This document shows, in pieces, positions 42,390-52,201 of a stretch of DNA of 64,000 nucleotides (position 1 is the stretch's first letter; the number at the start of each line of letters is the position of its first letter). The position numbers were made by a program, and so were the translations under genes. The notes below the pieces were generated by a model that saw only the letters and a program-made list of their open reading frames with translations, ran no database searches and was not told where the DNA came from. This DNA comes from Nocardia asteroides (GTDB taxonomy: Bacteria > Actinomycetota > Actinomycetes > Mycobacteriales > Mycobacteriaceae): contig NZ_LR134352.1 in the NCBI RefSeq assembly GCF_900637185.1, positions 124,001-188,000 on the forward strand, read 5' to 3'.

Positions 42390-43406
42390 ATGCGCGATAT
42401 CGTCGATGACCTTCTACGAGTGTGGCATTCGGGCCGAACCGGTGGCCTGGCCACCGTGGTCCGCACCATCGGCACCGACGCCATGCAGATCGGGTCGGCA
42501 ATGCTCGTCACCCCCAACGGCGGAGTCTTCGGATCCATCGCGTCCGGACGGCTGGAGGAAACCGTCTACGCCGCCGCGCTGGAAGCCGCGCAGACCGGCA
42601 TTCGGCAACTGCGCCGCTACAGCTTGATCACCGGAATGGAATCGGTCTCCGACGACGGTCAGCTCGTCGATATCTTCGTCGAACCGTTCTCCTGCCGCGA
42701 TTTCCCCGAATTCCCCGCTATCGCCGCCGATATCCAGGCCCATCGCCGGGTCACCGTGTTCACCGTGGTCTGGAATCAGGATCCCGATGTCATCGGCCAG
42801 CATCTGGTCACCGATCGCAAGCACGCCACCGAACTCGTCGCCCTGCCGGAGTCGGATCTGTTCGTCGCTTCCTTCTGCCCGCCGCCGCGGCTGCTGATCT
42901 TCGGCGCCAACGCCTACGCCGCGACGCTGGCCGCGCAGGCGCGGATGATCGGTTATCAGGTCAGCATCTGCGATTCCCGCCCCGAGTTCGCCGATCCGGG
43001 CTCCTTCCCCGGCGCCGAGGTCGTCGTGGACTGGCCGCACCGCTACCTGAACACCCTCTCGGCCGCGGGTGAGATCGACGACACCACCGGCATCGTGGTG
43101 CTGGCCAACGAGCCGCGCTTCGAGATCCCGCTGCTCACCGTCGCGCTGCGGCTCCCGGAGCTGGGCTACCTGGCCGCGCTCGGCTCGCCCGCCGACCAGG
43201 CGCGCCGCCTCGACGACCTGCGGGCGGGTGGCTTCGACGAGCCGACCCTGGCCCGCCTGCACGTGCCCGCCGGGCTCGAATCCGGCCCGCGCACCCCGGC
43301 CGAGACCGCCGTCTTCGTCACCGCCGATTTCCTGGCCTCGCGCGCGGGCATGCGGCTGACCGCCCGCCGCGACTACGGTTCGGCGACGGTCGGCATGGCC
43401 ATTTAG
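42390..43406 (+). CDS. XdhC/CoxF-family molybdenum cofactor insertion chaperone
   Basis: A 338-residue protein with the XdhC_CoxI N-terminal domain (LATVVRTIG, GGVFGSIASGRLE) and a Rossmann C-terminal domain (LLIFGANAYAATLAAQA, ICDSRPEFAD). It holds and sulphurates the molybdenum cofactor and inserts it into xanthine dehydrogenase. The usual ALGSRRT-type loop reads ALGSPADQARR here. Start is ATG at 42390. Confidence 0.9.
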   Translation: MRDIVDDLLRVWHSGRTGGLATVVRTIGTDAMQIGSAMLVTPNGGVFGSIASGRLEETVYAAALEAAQTGIRQLRRYSLITGMESVSDDGQLVDIFVEPFSCRDFPEFPAIAADIQAHRRVTVFTVVWNQDPDVIGQHLVTDRKHATELVALPESDLFVASFCPPPRLLIFGANAYAATLAAQARMIGYQVSICDSRPEFADPGSFPGAEVVVDWPHRYLNTLSAAGEIDDTTGIVVLANEPRFEIPLLTVALRLPELGYLAALGSPADQARRLDDLRAGGFDEPTLARLHVPAGLESGPRTPAETAVFVTADFLASRAGMRLTARRDYGSATVGMAI

Positions 43407-43555
43407 GACATTTACAACAAAACACTCGCTCGCGTTCACCGATAAATCTGAACCAGTAACGATTCTGTCGCAGCGGAGGACATAGAGTGTCGGAGGATCT
43501 GACAGCCCCGCGGCCGTCGAACACCCGATGTTCGGCCAAGGGGGGAAGCACTGCG

Positions 43556-43603
43556 ATGACGAGGCCGACCGTGGCCCGTGGACTGGAACCGACTGTTCGA
43601 TGA
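43556..43603 (+). CDS. 15-residue leader ORF coupled to the antigen-85-like gene
   Basis: ATG at 43556 lies seven bases after AAGGGGGGAAG and encodes MTRPTVARGLEPTVR. Its stop TGA overlaps the ATG of the esterase gene (ATGA). The esterase start itself has no ribosome site at normal spacing, so ribosomes finishing this peptide probably reinitiate there. No amino-acid run suggests attenuation. Confidence 0.55.
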   Translation: MTRPTVARGLEPTVR

Positions 43604-44613
43604 AGCTCTCTGCAACCCGTACCGTGGCCGCACTGCGCACCACCGCGCTGGCCCTGACCGCCGCGCTGTCGGTCGCCGTGATCGCCGGCGGCGCCGCATC
43701 GGCCGAACCCGAGAAGCCCTCGGCCGTGTCGTCCATCGTCAAGGACGGCCGGACCTGGCACCTGAAGGTGTACTCCGCGGCGATGAAGAAGGACATCACC
43801 GTCGACGTGCAGCGTCCGGTCGACGAGTCCAAGCCCGCCCCCAACCTCTACCTGCTCAACGGCCTCGACGCCGGTGAGGGCACCGCCAGCTGGGCCGCGC
43901 AGACCAACGCGCTCGGCTTCCTGGCCGACAAGCAGGTCAATGTCATCCAGCCGATCGGCGGCCGCGGCAGCTACTACGCCGACTGGCAGAAGGAAGACGC
44001 TCGCCTGGGCCTGAACAAGTGGAACACCTTCTTCACCCAGGAGCTGCCCCCGCTGCTCGACAGCACGCTCAACTCCACCGGCCTCAACTCGCTGGCCGGC
44101 CTGTCCACCTCCGGCACCTCGGTGCTGCAGCTGGCCGAGGCCAAGCCGGGCCTGTTCAAGTCCGTCGCCGCCTACTCCGGCTGCGCGCAGATCGCCGACC
44201 CCATGGGCAGGCAGTTCGTCAAGTTCTCCGTGGAGACCTGGGCGGGCGGCGACACCGAGAACATGTACGGCGCTGACAACGACCCGGCCTGGGTCGCCAA
44301 CGACCCGGTCCTCAACGCCGAGAAGCTGCGCGGCACCAACCTCTACATCTCCAGCGGCAGCGGCCTGCCGGTGATGGAGGACGTGCGCTACTACACCGAG
44401 GGCAACGGCCCGATGGGCGTGGTCAACCTCGGCCTCGGCGTCGCGATCGAGGCCGCGACCAACGCGTGCACGCAGAACCTGAAGACCAAGCTGGACTCGC
44501 TGGGCATCCCGGCGACCTACATGTTCAACCCGGTCGGCACCCACTACTGGCCGTACTGGGAGCAGGCGCTGCACGAGTCGTGGCCGATGCTGGCCCAGGG
44601 CATGGGTATCTGA
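43600..44613 (+). CDS. antigen-85-like esterase/mycolyltransferase
   Basis: A 337-residue secreted protein: a signal peptide (about 1-35, ASA-EP), then the Esterase_D/antigen 85 fold with LYLLNGLDAGEG, IGGRGSYYADW, the nucleophile in LSTSGTSVLQ and the catalytic His in NPVGTHYWPYWEQAL. The family transfers mycolates onto trehalose or arabinogalactan. The nucleophile elbow differs slightly from GxSMSG, so activity may be esterase-like. It is preceded by a coupled leader ORF and followed by a strong terminator. Confidence 0.85.
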   Translation: MKLSATRTVAALRTTALALTAALSVAVIAGGAASAEPEKPSAVSSIVKDGRTWHLKVYSAAMKKDITVDVQRPVDESKPAPNLYLLNGLDAGEGTASWAAQTNALGFLADKQVNVIQPIGGRGSYYADWQKEDARLGLNKWNTFFTQELPPLLDSTLNSTGLNSLAGLSTSGTSVLQLAEAKPGLFKSVAAYSGCAQIADPMGRQFVKFSVETWAGGDTENMYGADNDPAWVANDPVLNAEKLRGTNLYISSGSGLPVMEDVRYYTEGNGPMGVVNLGLGVAIEAATNACTQNLKTKLDSLGIPATYMFNPVGTHYWPYWEQALHESWPMLAQGMGI

Positions 44614-44628
44614 TTCTCCGCAGAACCG

Positions 44629-44664
44629 AAAAGGGAGGCGTCCGATCGGACGCCTCCCTTTTTT
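44629..44664. terminator. rho-independent terminator after the antigen-85-like gene
   Basis: AAGGGAGGCGTCCGA and its complement form a perfect 30-bp palindrome (44631-44660) ending in a run of six T. Preceding A residues give a short T-run on the other strand too, so it also serves the convergent TetR gene. Confidence 0.92.
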
Positions 44665-44679
44665 CGTACGCGCGGACCG

Positions 44680-45351
44680 TCAGGTCGGCAATGCCGAGGG
44701 CCGCACCGAGAGCCCGGACCGGATGAAATAGGCGATCTCGTCGCAGATCTCGTCCACCGAGATCGCGTCGCCGGGCACCGTCGCGTGCACCATCTCCTGG
44801 GCCAGCGAATTCACCGCGCCGATCAGGGCGAGCGTGAACAGGTGCACGCTGCGCGATTCCGCCTCACCGCGCGCGGCGGCCCGCTGCGCTTCCCTGGCGA
44901 GCAGTCCCGACACCGAACGCCGCTGCGCGCGCCGCCATTCCTCCACGGCCGGGCTCACCCCCACCACTTCCACATAGAACACTCTGGCCGCGCGCCGGTC
45001 CCGGCAGGTCACCGCTAGAAAAGCGCGGAAACTCTCCACCACCCGCACCACCAGCGGCTGCTCACAGGTGCGTTCCAGCGCTTCGTCCACGCGCACCAGC
45101 GCCGCCGAGTTCAACCGGTCGACCAGGGCGATCAACAGCGCTTCGCGACTGCCGATGTCTTCGTAGAAACTGCGGGTCGACACATTCGCCGTCGCGCACA
45201 ACCGTTCGATCGAGGTCGACGAATATCCCTGGGTACCGAATAGTTCCAATGCCGCGTCGGTCAACCTGCTGCGCCGCATGGCTACTCGCTGCTGGCGCGA
45301 CAATCCACCGTAACTACGACCACTATCGGTTTTGTCCACACGCCGAACCAC
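44680..45351 (-). CDS. TetR-family regulator
   Basis: A 223-residue protein whose HTH is LTDAALELFGTQGYSSTSIERLCATANVSTRSFYEDIGSREALL, followed by a ligand-binding region ending in VDEICDEIAYFIRSGL. The N-terminal 25 residues are Arg-rich. Start at 45351 is the first in frame; ATG further in (residue 25) is possible. It is not divergent from an obvious target, so the regulon is unknown. Confidence 0.85.
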   Translation of the reverse strand: MVRRVDKTDSGRSYGGLSRQQRVAMRRSRLTDAALELFGTQGYSSTSIERLCATANVSTRSFYEDIGSREALLIALVDRLNSAALVRVDEALERTCEQPLVVRVVESFRAFLAVTCRDRRAARVFYVEVVGVSPAVEEWRRAQRRSVSGLLAREAQRAAARGEAESRSVHLFTLALIGAVNSLAQEMVHATVPGDAISVDEICDEIAYFIRSGLSVRPSALPT

Positions 45352-45450
45352 CCGTGCATGCTAGCGCGCGGCCGTCACGCATCCGGGCAAATCGGAAACT
45401 GCCGTTGCCGTCGATTCCATTGGCACAGCGTTATTGTCGCGCGGCGAAAC

Positions 45451-45822
45451 TCAGTCCTGCTCGGCCGCCGGCTCACCGTCGTCGAGCGGCTCGGCCAGCG
45501 GCCAGCCACCGGCGGCCAGGTGCGAGGCCACCCGCGAGACATCGTCGGGCGCGGGCTGCTGCTTGGCGAAATCGGCGATGGCCGCCTCGATCTCGGCCTC
45601 GCTGATGGATTCGCGGTTCGGGTTGGCCTCGATCAGCTTCTCGCCGATCACCACCACCTCGTAGTCGGTGAGATGGCGGTGCAGTACCGCGAACAACGCC
45701 ACATAGTCCGACTGCGGAATGCCCTGCGGATATCCCGCGCGCAGCCAGCCGAGGACCCGGGAGAGCAGATTGCCCCGGACGGGCGGGGTGGGAATCGGAT
45801 CTGTCATCGCGTCCTCGCTCAT
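45451..45822 (-). CDS. DUF3349 family protein
   Basis: A 123-residue small soluble protein with RVLGWLRAGYPQGIPQSDYVALFAVLHRHLTDYEVVVI, the DUF3349 signature. It ends with an acidic tail. In mycobacteria the homologue (Rv0543c) follows a small membrane gene and pitA, as here. Function is unknown. ATG 45822 overlaps the preceding stop (ATGA); ATG 45807 is the alternative. Confidence 0.8.
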   Translation of the reverse strand: MSEDAMTDPIPTPPVRGNLLSRVLGWLRAGYPQGIPQSDYVALFAVLHRHLTDYEVVVIGEKLIEANPNRESISEAEIEAAIADFAKQQPAPDDVSRVASHLAAGGWPLAEPLDDGEPAAEQD

Positions 45823-46100
45823 GCTTGACCGAACAGGTGGATGCCGAACTGGTGGGCGATGAACGCCTTGGCGGTGAACAGGATCGCCGAGATCACCACC
45901 ACCACGATCACGATCACGCACAGCAGCGCCCCCGCCAGCGCGACGTGGTTGCGCTGGACGTTGCCCTCGGCGTCGACAGTCTCGGCCCGGCCCCACCACC
46001 GCACCGCGAAGGCGAACACGGCGGGCACGCCCGCGCCGAAGACCAGGGCGGCGAGCACCACTTCCCACAGGGAACTCAGGTTGGTCATCACTGTGTGCAT
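45819..46100 (-). CDS. small membrane protein of the pit operon
   Basis: A 93-residue protein with two hydrophobic segments (about 12-33 and 54-77), of unknown function. Start ATG 46100 follows GGGGAGCGCGG. It lies 13 bp after the pit stop and overlaps the DUF3349 gene, so the three form one operon, as in Rv0543c-Rv0545c. Confidence 0.78.
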   Translation of the reverse strand: MHTVMTNLSSLWEVVLAALVFGAGVPAVFAFAVRWWGRAETVDAEGNVQRNHVALAGALLCVIVIVVVVISAILFTAKAFIAHQFGIHLFGQA

Positions 46101-46113
46101 TCCGCGCTCCCCG

Positions 46114-47286
46114 CTATCCGGCGTGGTTCTGTTCGACCGACGACGAGGCCGCGTCGCCGGGCCACTCGTTCACGTTGTGCGTGCCGACCGGATCGCGACG
46201 CGACCACAGGTAGATCCCGAGCGCGCCGCCGATCAGGATGCCGAACACCACCAGCACACCGGGCAGGCCGCCGATGAGGTGCGCGATCGCCCAGCAGATC
46301 GCGCCGACGATACCCGCCATCGGCAGGGTCAGCAGCCAGGCCACCGCCATCCGGCCCATCACCCGCCAGCGCACCTCGGCGCCCTTGCCGATGCCGGTGC
46401 CCAGGATGGCACCGGTCGCGGTCTGGGTGGTCGACAGCGGCAGACCGAAGTGCGCGGAGGTGAGGATGATCGCGGCCGAGGTGGACTCGGCGGCCATCCC
46501 CTGCGGCGACTCGATCTCGACCAGGCCCTTACCCAGGGTCCGGATGATCCGCCAGCCGCCGAGATAGGTGCCCAGCGCGATCGCGACGGCACACGAGGCC
46601 ATCACCCACAGCGGCATGTGGTCGTCCTTGTCCAGCGAGCCGTAGGCCACCAGCGCGAGGAAGATGATGCCCATCGTCTTCTGCGCGTCGTTGGTGCCGT
46701 GAGCCAGCGAGACCAGCGAGGCCGAGCCGATCTGGCCCCAGCGGAAGCCCTCGGTCGACTTGTCCTCGTCGACGCCACGGGTGATCCGGTACACCAGGAA
46801 GGTCGCGATGGCCGCCACCAGCGCGGCGATCACCGGGGCCAGCACGGCGGGAATCACGATCTTGATCAGCACGCCCTCGGAGCCCGAGGCCCAGATCACG
46901 CCGTTCCAGCCGAGCGCCGCGATGGTCGAGCCGATCAGGCCGCCGAACAGCGCGTGCGAGGAACTCGACGGCAGCCCGAGCAACCAGGTCAGCAGGTTCC
47001 ACAGAATGCCGCCGACCAGGCCGGCGAAGACGATGACAAGCAGGTCCTGTCCGCCCACGTCGTTCAACTGGACGATGCCCTTGGCCACCGTCGCCGCCAC
47101 CGAGACCGACAGGAACGCGCCGATCAGATTCAGCAGGCCGGAGAGCGCCACTGCCACGCGCGGCTTGAGCGCGCCGGTGGCGATGGAGGTCGCCATGGCG
47201 TTGGCCGTGTCGTGGAAACCGTTGGTGAAGTCGAAAACGAGAGCTGTGACGATGACGATCAACAAGACCATTAGTTCGGCGCTCAC
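46114..47286 (-). CDS. pitA: low-affinity inorganic phosphate transporter (Pit family)
   Basis: A 390-residue protein with about 10 hydrophobic segments and both PHO4 repeats: DFTNGFHDTANAMATSIATG near the N-terminus and SLAHGTNDAQKTMGIIFLAL in the second half. It takes up metal-phosphate complexes with protons. GTG at 47286 is the start. The C-terminal tail is cytoplasmic and acidic. Confidence 0.93.
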   Translation of the reverse strand: MSAELMVLLIVIVTALVFDFTNGFHDTANAMATSIATGALKPRVAVALSGLLNLIGAFLSVSVAATVAKGIVQLNDVGGQDLLVIVFAGLVGGILWNLLTWLLGLPSSSSHALFGGLIGSTIAALGWNGVIWASGSEGVLIKIVIPAVLAPVIAALVAAIATFLVYRITRGVDEDKSTEGFRWGQIGSASLVSLAHGTNDAQKTMGIIFLALVAYGSLDKDDHMPLWVMASCAVAIALGTYLGGWRIIRTLGKGLVEIESPQGMAAESTSAAIILTSAHFGLPLSTTQTATGAILGTGIGKGAEVRWRVMGRMAVAWLLTLPMAGIVGAICWAIAHLIGGLPGVLVVFGILIGGALGIYLWSRRDPVGTHNVNEWPGDAASSSVEQNHAG

Positions 47287-47349
47287 CCGGACAGTGTGTC
47301 GTATGCCGATACCGAATTGCCAAACCGTTGCGGGAAAGTCTTCGCCACC

Positions 47350-48867
47350 TCACCCGGTCACGCCGAGCGCGCGCACGGTATCTATCGTGTCGGCCTGCGC
47401 GGGCTCCTTGTCCGGCCGGTAGCGCAGCACCCGCGCGAATCGCAGCGCGACGCCGCCGGGATACCTGGTGCTGGTCTGTACGCCGTCGAGCGCGATCTCG
47501 ACGACGAGTTCGGGGCGCAGGTACACCGCGTGCCCGTCGCTGTGGGTCTGGTAGCGCGGGAACTCCGCGGTCTGCCAGCGCAGCAGTTCGTCGGTGAGGC
47601 CCTTGAAGGTCTTGCCGACCATCACCGGCTCACCCGTCTCCGGGTCGAGGGCGGCCAGGTGCAGGTTCGACAGGAACCCGGTGCGCCTGCCGTAGCCCCA
47701 TTCGGCGCCGATCACCAGCAGGTCGAGGGTGTGCGCCGGTTTGATCTTCTGCCAGGACTTGCCGCGCCTGCCCGCCGCGTAGGTGGCGTCGAGGGCCTTG
47801 ACCATCAGGCCCTCGTTGCCGACGGCCAGCGCGTCGTCGTAGTACTCGGCGGCGGCCTCGGCGTCGGGGGCGATCAGCGCGGGAATGCTGTGTTCGCCCG
47901 CCACCTGTTCCAGCGCGGTGCGGCGGGTGCGCAGCGGCTCGTCGATCAGGTCGGCGCCGTCCAGGTGCAGGCAGTCGAAGAAGTAGGGGTGCAGCAGCAG
48001 TTCCCTGGTGTCGCCGACGGTGGCGAAGCGGCTCATCGTCTCCTGGAACGGGCGCGGCCTGCCCGCGTCGGTGAGCGCCAGGGTTTCCCCGTCCAGGACC
48101 ACGCTGGCGCAGTCGAGGCCGGCCACCAGCGCGACCAGCTCGGGCACGCTCGCGGTGATGTCGCGCAGGGTGCGGGTGAACACCCACACCCGCTCGCCGT
48201 CGCGGTGCACCTGGATGCGGGCGCCGTCGAGTTTGTGTTCGACACTCACCTGCGGGCCCAGTTCGGCCAGCGCCTCGTCGAGCGAGCCGCCCGGCGAGGC
48301 CAGCATCGGCGCGACCGGCCTGCCGACCTCGAGCCGGAACGCGTTCAGCGCCGCCGCGCCTCCGGTGACCGCGGCGACGGCCGTGGCGGGCAGCTGACCG
48401 GAGAGCATGTGCGCGCGCCGCACCACCTCGACCGGAATTCCGGTGGCCTGCGCCAGCGCCTCGACGACCACCGCGGTGAGCGCGCCCTGACGCAGTTCCC
48501 CGGTGAGCAGGCGGATGAGGAAGGACTGCTCGTCGGCGGTGGCCGCGGTGAACAGTTCCGTCAGCAGTTCGCGCCTGCGCAGGGTCGAGCCGGTTCCGCT
48601 GAGCCCGGTCAGCGCGGTGAAGACGTCGTCGACCTCGCCCACGGTCAATCGCGCCGCGTCGCTGGGCGGTGTCTCCAGCCCGGCGACCGTGCGCCAGCCG
48701 GCGCCGATCCGGCCCTGCGTCAGCTCACCCGACAGCCAGGCCACCACGGTCCCGATCTCCCGCGGGCCCGCGGCCGCGAAGAGTCCGGCCAGCGCGGCGA
48801 TCTTCGCCTTGCGCGACCTGGTGGCCCGTACCGCCGCCGACACCGCGACGACATCGCTGAACAGCAC
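47350..48867 (-). CDS. ligB: ATP-dependent DNA ligase, LigB type
   Basis: A 505-residue ligase. The N-terminal helical domain is followed by the adenylation domain with motif I EHKLDGARIQVH (nucleophile Lys near residue 210), motif III DGETLAL and motif IV GNEGLMVKAL; motif V is KSWQKIKPAHTLDLLVIGAEWGYG. The C-terminal OB domain ends GVALRFARVLRYRPDK. It seals nicks using ATP; LigA (NAD+) is the essential ligase in relatives. GTG at 48867 is the start, divergent from ramB across 94 bp. Confidence 0.92.
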   Translation of the reverse strand: MLFSDVVAVSAAVRATRSRKAKIAALAGLFAAAGPREIGTVVAWLSGELTQGRIGAGWRTVAGLETPPSDAARLTVGEVDDVFTALTGLSGTGSTLRRRELLTELFTAATADEQSFLIRLLTGELRQGALTAVVVEALAQATGIPVEVVRRAHMLSGQLPATAVAAVTGGAAALNAFRLEVGRPVAPMLASPGGSLDEALAELGPQVSVEHKLDGARIQVHRDGERVWVFTRTLRDITASVPELVALVAGLDCASVVLDGETLALTDAGRPRPFQETMSRFATVGDTRELLLHPYFFDCLHLDGADLIDEPLRTRRTALEQVAGEHSIPALIAPDAEAAAEYYDDALAVGNEGLMVKALDATYAAGRRGKSWQKIKPAHTLDLLVIGAEWGYGRRTGFLSNLHLAALDPETGEPVMVGKTFKGLTDELLRWQTAEFPRYQTHSDGHAVYLRPELVVEIALDGVQTSTRYPGGVALRFARVLRYRPDKEPAQADTIDTVRALGVTG

Positions 48868-48961
48868 CCGTCGACCGTAGCGCGCCGGTGTGACACATCC
48901 CTCGCACCCGGTTGTTAAGAATCCGTTGGCAAGCCTGCGAAACCGCCCATAAACTGGACAT

Positions 48962-50368
48962 ATGGCCAAGACCTATGTCGGTGCGCGGCTGCGCCAGCTG
49001 CGTACCGAGCGCGGCCTGAGCCAGGTCTCGCTGGCCCAGAAACTGGAGATCTCGGCCAGCTATCTCAACCAGATCGAGCACGACGTGCGGCCGCTCACGG
49101 TGCCGGTGCTCAAGCGGATCAACGAGGTCTTCGGCGTCGATCCGGCGTTCTTCTCCGCCCACGACGACACCCGGCTCATCGCCGAACTCCAGGAAGTCGT
49201 GATGGACGCCGAGCTCGGCATCGAGGCCGACACCCAGGAGATCGCCGACATGGTCTCGGCGCATCCGAGCATGGCCCGCGCGCTGGTCGCCATGCACAAC
49301 CGGTACCGCAACACCAGCGCCCAGCTGGCCGCCGCCACCGAGGACCGCTTCTCCGACGGTTCGGGCAGCGCCGCGATCAGCAAGCCGCACGAGGAAGTGC
49401 GTGACTACTTCTATCAGCGCCAGAACTACATCGACGAGCTCGACACCGCGGCCGAGGACCTCACCGCGCGCATCCGCTTCCACGGTGGCGACGTGAGCAC
49501 CGAGATCGTCCGGCTGTTGCGCGCGCACGGCGTGCGGATCGTCGAGCGGATCGACCTCGGCGAGGGCGTGCTGCACCATTTCGACCCCGAGACCAACCAG
49601 CTCGAGATCTCCCCGCACCTGTCCGGCGGCCAGCGCACCTTCAAGCTCGCCGCCGAACTGGCCTATCTCGAATGCGGACCACTGCTGGACAAATTGGTGG
49701 AGGAGGGCAATTTCGCCTCCGAGGCCGCGCACAAATTGGCCATGCTCGGGCTGGCCAACTATTTCGCCGCGGCGACGGTGCTGCCCTATACCCATTTCCA
49801 CGAGGTGGCCGAGGATTTCCGTTACGACATCGAGCGGCTCTCGGCGTTCTTCTCGCAGAGCTACGAGACCATCTGCCACCGGCTCTCCACCTTGCAGCGG
49901 CCCAGCCTGCGCGGGGTGCCGTTCTCCTTCGTGCGGGTGGACCGGGCGGGCAACATGTCGAAGCGCCAGTCCGCCACCGGTTTCCACTTCTCCGCCAGCG
50001 GCGGCACCTGCCCGCTCTGGAACGTCTACGAGACCTTCGCCTATCCCGGCAAGATCATGACCCAGATCGCGCAGATGCCCGACGGCCGCAAATACCTCTG
50101 GGTGGCCCGCACCGTCGAACGCCGCGCCACCCGCTACGGCCAGCCCAGCAAGACCTTCGCCATCGGCCTCGGCTGCGAACTCCGCCACGCGGGCCGCGTC
50201 GTCTACGCCGACGGCATCGACCTGGGCGAAGCCTCAGCCACCCCCATCGGCGCGGGCTGCCGAGTCTGCGTCCGCGCCAACTGCCCGCAACGCGCCTTCC
50301 CCCCACTCGGCAAGTCCCTCGACATCAGCGAACACCGCAGCTCCGTCTCCCCCTACCTGATCAAGTAG
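48962..50368 (+). CDS. ramB: RamB-type regulator of acetate and glyoxylate metabolism
   Basis: A 468-residue protein with an N-terminal XRE HTH (about 5-62: LRQLRTERGLSQVSLAQKLEISASYLNQIEHDVRPL), a central ImmA/IrrE-like DUF955 domain (about 150-290) and a C-terminal ScfRs/DUF2083 domain with C-x2-C-x4-C in GCRVCVRANCPQRAF. RamB (Rv0465c in M. tuberculosis) controls isocitrate lyase by binding TTTGC-rich sites; such sites lie upstream of aceA here. ATG at 48962 gives the full HTH. Confidence 0.94.
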   Translation: MAKTYVGARLRQLRTERGLSQVSLAQKLEISASYLNQIEHDVRPLTVPVLKRINEVFGVDPAFFSAHDDTRLIAELQEVVMDAELGIEADTQEIADMVSAHPSMARALVAMHNRYRNTSAQLAAATEDRFSDGSGSAAISKPHEEVRDYFYQRQNYIDELDTAAEDLTARIRFHGGDVSTEIVRLLRAHGVRIVERIDLGEGVLHHFDPETNQLEISPHLSGGQRTFKLAAELAYLECGPLLDKLVEEGNFASEAAHKLAMLGLANYFAAATVLPYTHFHEVAEDFRYDIERLSAFFSQSYETICHRLSTLQRPSLRGVPFSFVRVDRAGNMSKRQSATGFHFSASGGTCPLWNVYETFAYPGKIMTQIAQMPDGRKYLWVARTVERRATRYGQPSKTFAIGLGCELRHAGRVVYADGIDLGEASATPIGAGCRVCVRANCPQRAFPPLGKSLDISEHRSSVSPYLIK

Positions 50369-50371
50369 CGC

Positions 50372-52201
50372 TCAGAAGGCTTCTTCGGGGATGGACATGA
50401 TGTCGGTGTCGAGGGCGGCGAGGATGGATCTGGTGGCGGTGAGTTCGGGCAGGACGTTCTTGGCGAAGAAGGTGGCCGCGGCTACTTTGCCCTGGTAGAA
50501 GGGGCGGTCCTTGGTGGGGGCGTCGCCGGACAGCGCCGCGGCGGCGATGTCGGCCTGGACCAGCAGGCGCCAGGCGATGAGCAGGTCGCCGACCGCCATC
50601 AGGAAGCGGACCGAGCCGAGGCCCACCTTGTAGAGCTCGGTCGGGTCGGTCTGACCCGCCATGGCGTAACCGGTGAGGGTGGCGGCCATGGCGCCGATAT
50701 CGGCCTGGGCGGTGCGCAGCAGCGCGCGCTCGGTGGCGAAGCGGCCGGTGTCGGCGTCCAGGTACGCGCTGATCTGACCGTTCACGTGCGCCAGCGCGGC
50801 GCCCCGATCGCGAATGATCTTGCGGAAGAAGAAGTCCTGCGCCTGGATCGCGGTGGTGCCCTCGTACAGCGAGTCGATCTTCGCGTCGCGGATGTACTGC
50901 TCGATCGGATAGTCCTGCAGATAGCCGGAACCGCCGAAAGTTTGCAGGGACTCGGTGAGCAGCTGATACGCCCGCTCGGACCCGACCCCCTTGACGATCG
51001 GCAGCAGCAGATCGTCCACCCGGTGCGCGGTCTCGGCGTCGGCACCGGAGACCAGTTGCGCCACATCGGCGTTCTGATGCGCGGCGGTATACAGATACAC
51101 CGCCCGCAGCCCCTCCGCGTAGGCCTTCTGCATGGCCAGCGACCGCCGCACATCGGGATGATGGGTGATGGTCACGCGCGGCGCGGCCTTGTCGGCCATC
51201 TGCGTCAGATCCGCGCCCTGCACCCGCGTCTTGGCGTATTCGAGCGCGTTCAGGTACCCGGTCGACAGCGTCCCCGAGGACTTCACACCCACCGTCATCC
51301 GCGCGTTCTCGATCACCTTGAACATCTGCGCGATCCCGTTGTGCACGTCGCCCACCAGCCAGCCCTTGGCAGGCACGTCCGTGCCGCCGAAGGTGAGCTC
51401 GCAGGTCGGCGAGGACTTCAGGCCCATCTTGTGCTCGAGCCCGGTCACGTACACCCCGTTGCGGTCGCCGAGCGCCATCGTCTCGGGGTCGAACAGGAAT
51501 TTCGGCACATAGAACAGCGACAGCCCCTTGGTACCGGGCCCGGCACCCTCCGGCCGGGCGAGCACCAGGTGGAAGACGTTCTCCGCCACCTCGCCCACGT
51601 CGCCACCGGAGATGAACCGCTTGACCCCCTCGATGTGCCACGACCCGTCCGGCTGCGGCACCGCCTTGGTGCGGCCCGCGCCCACATCCGAGCCGGCGTC
51701 GGGTTCGGTGAGCACCATGGTGCCCTGCCAGCCGCGTTCGAATCCGCTACGCGCCCAGCGCTTCTGCTCGTCGGTGCCGATCTCGTGCAGCACCGACCCC
51801 ATCAGCGGGCCCATGTTGAAGAAGCTGGCCGAGGGGTTGGCGCTGATGACCAGTTCGTTGATCGCCCACAGCAGCACGTTCGGGGCCGGCGTGCCGTCCA
51901 TCCCCTCCGGCATGCCCAGGCGGTACCAGCCCGCCTCCTGCACCGCGTCGACCGTCTTGCGCAGCGGCGCGGGGACGCTGATGTCGAAGGTGCCGGGGCG
52001 GAAGACCACCGGGTCGCGGTCGGCGGCGGCGAAGGAGTCGGCGATGGGCCCCTCGGCCAGCCGTCTCACCTCGTCGAGGATCTGTCGCACGGTGTCGAAA
52101 TCCAGGTCGCCGTAGGCGCCGGTATCGAGCAGTTTGTCGAGCTGCAGCACCTCGAACAGGTTGAACTCGAGGTCACGCACGTTCGCCTTGTAGTGCCCCA
52201 C
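50372..52201 (-). CDS. fadE5: acyl-CoA dehydrogenase, FadE5 type
   Basis: A 609-residue long-form acyl-CoA dehydrogenase. From the start [19 protein letters not shown] through [30 protein letters not shown] and [21 protein letters not shown] it closely follows mycobacterial FadE5 (Rv0244c). The catalytic Glu is in the LYEGTTAIQ block. It introduces the alpha,beta double bond in acyl-CoA during beta-oxidation. ATG at 52201. It converges on ramB with a 3-bp gap and diverges from urtA. Confidence 0.92.
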   Translation of the reverse strand: MGHYKANVRDLEFNLFEVLQLDKLLDTGAYGDLDFDTVRQILDEVRRLAEGPIADSFAAADRDPVVFRPGTFDISVPAPLRKTVDAVQEAGWYRLGMPEGMDGTPAPNVLLWAINELVISANPSASFFNMGPLMGSVLHEIGTDEQKRWARSGFERGWQGTMVLTEPDAGSDVGAGRTKAVPQPDGSWHIEGVKRFISGGDVGEVAENVFHLVLARPEGAGPGTKGLSLFYVPKFLFDPETMALGDRNGVYVTGLEHKMGLKSSPTCELTFGGTDVPAKGWLVGDVHNGIAQMFKVIENARMTVGVKSSGTLSTGYLNALEYAKTRVQGADLTQMADKAAPRVTITHHPDVRRSLAMQKAYAEGLRAVYLYTAAHQNADVAQLVSGADAETAHRVDDLLLPIVKGVGSERAYQLLTESLQTFGGSGYLQDYPIEQYIRDAKIDSLYEGTTAIQAQDFFFRKIIRDRGAALAHVNGQISAYLDADTGRFATERALLRTAQADIGAMAATLTGYAMAGQTDPTELYKVGLGSVRFLMAVGDLLIAWRLLVQADIAAAALSGDAPTKDRPFYQGKVAAATFFAKNVLPELTATRSILAALDTDIMSIPEEAF

